DNA of 5,844 bases. Origin: Leptospiraceae bacterium. Lineage in GTDB: Bacteria > Spirochaetota > Leptospiria > Turneriellales > Turneriellaceae. A program made the translations under genes and the position numbers. Below the pieces are notes generated by a model. It saw only the letters and a program-made list of their open reading frames with translations, was not told the origin of the DNA and did not search any database. Shown in pieces: positions 5,634-5,844 of this stretch. Each line of letters opens with the position of its first letter. The first letter of the stretch is position 1. The stretch spans positions 1 to 5,844 of the forward strand of contig JANWWX010000089.1 of NCBI GenBank assembly GCA_025057195.1, read 5' to 3'.

Positions 5634-5843
5634 TCACAGCGTTTTCCGTTTAGCCAAGGTGATTATTCCTGGTATGACCAAAACCACCCCCGCTGCCAGA
5701 AGGTAGTGCGGCAGGGCGGTGGGAATGTTGAGATGGGTAACAATGCCATGGATCAGCGTCAAAAAGTATGGCAACACTGCCAGTTCGTTGTTGATGGCAG
5801 TGATGGTTTCGTTGAGGCCAAAAAGGAGGAGGATTAGCGCTAT
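5634..5843 (-). CDS. C-terminal end of an unidentified integral membrane protein (5' truncated)
   Basis: An open frame on the - strand runs from the right edge to TGA at 5634-5636, giving the last 69 residues. It shows a hydrophobic stretch at the edge (IALILLLFGL), a polar turn NETITAINNE, a hydrophobic segment LAVLPYFLTLIHGIVTHL, the turn NIPTALP, another hydrophobic segment LLAAGVVLVIPGIITLA, and a basic tail KRKTL. This is the pattern of the end of a polytopic inner-membrane protein with a cytoplasmic, positively charged C-terminus. I do not recognise the family; an ABC-type permease such as LptF/LptG would fit the topology but no diagnostic motif is seen. The gene lies 100 nt upstream of the GGDEF-PilZ gene on the same strand and may share its transcript. 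Its size and start lie beyond the window. Confidence 0.6.
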   Translation of the reverse strand: MALILLLFGLNETITAINNELAVLPYFLTLIHGIVTHLNIPTALPHYLLAAGVVLVIPGIITLAKRKTL

Positions 5844-5844
5844 A

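Noticed and set aside
5586..5637. GTGAG (5586-5590) pairing with CTCAC (5633-5637) as a terminator after the membrane-protein gene
   Set aside because: Five base pairs across a 42-nt loop with no T-run is not a credible intrinsic terminator.
5611..5640. CTAAGC and AGCGTT direct repeats in the gap near 5612-5645
   Set aside because: Only two short copies each with irregular spacing; no sign of an iteron, CRISPR or attachment site.
5496..5837. 113-codon + strand open frame at the right edge
   Set aside because: It overlaps the start of the GGDEF-PilZ gene and the membrane-protein end on the other strand, has no family resemblance, and its translation does not look like a real protein.

Overview
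The window comes from a diderm bacterium of moderate GC content (about 50-55% by eye) and is almost fully coding. It holds the end of a division-and-cell-wall (dcw) cluster on the + strand: the last codons of an FtsQ/DivIB-type gene, then ftsA and ftsZ, then a ComEC/Rec2-family membrane protein gene. On the - strand, meeting this series tail to tail, lie a diguanylate cyclase with a C-terminal PilZ domain and the last codons of an unidentified membrane protein. The taxon cannot be fixed from the sequence alone. An FtsA with an amphipathic tail, a c-di-GMP protein and the FtsZ sequence suit a Gram-negative-type lineage; a spirochaete of the Leptospirales is a guess from the look of FtsZ, not a demonstrated assignment.

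Layout: 2-115 ftsQ-type 3' end; 112-1350 ftsA, joined to it by an ATGA overlap; 1359-2519 ftsZ, whose ribosome binding site overlaps the ftsA stop codon; 2556-4379 comEC-like, 36 nt after ftsZ, in the same reading frame and with no visible Shine-Dalgarno; 4376-5533 (-) GGDEF-PilZ gene, overlapping the comEC end by 4 nt; 5534-5633 a 100-nt gap with a 12-bp perfect palindrome; 5634-5843 (-) membrane-protein C-terminus. No RNA gene, mobile element, CRISPR array or convincing intrinsic terminator was found, and no gene-free stretch exceeds 100 nt.

How the genes work together: FtsZ forms the cytokinetic ring, FtsA tethers it to the membrane through the FtsZ C-terminal peptide and its own amphipathic helix, and FtsQ links to the periplasmic division machinery. 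The ComEC-like protein has the membrane channel region of DNA-uptake proteins but lacks the usual C-terminal metallo-beta-lactamase domain. The - strand gene makes c-di-GMP (intact GGEEF and inhibitory RxxD sites) and carries its own c-di-GMP receptor domain.

The most unusual signals are at gene junctions. An in-frame A_AAA_AAC slippery heptamer ends ftsA, and its -1 frame runs without a stop into ftsZ. A 14-bp palindrome covers the ftsZ start codon. A 9-bp GC hairpin encloses the comEC start. I see no clearly new multi-gene system: most of the window is ordinary core biology with a few checkable oddities.
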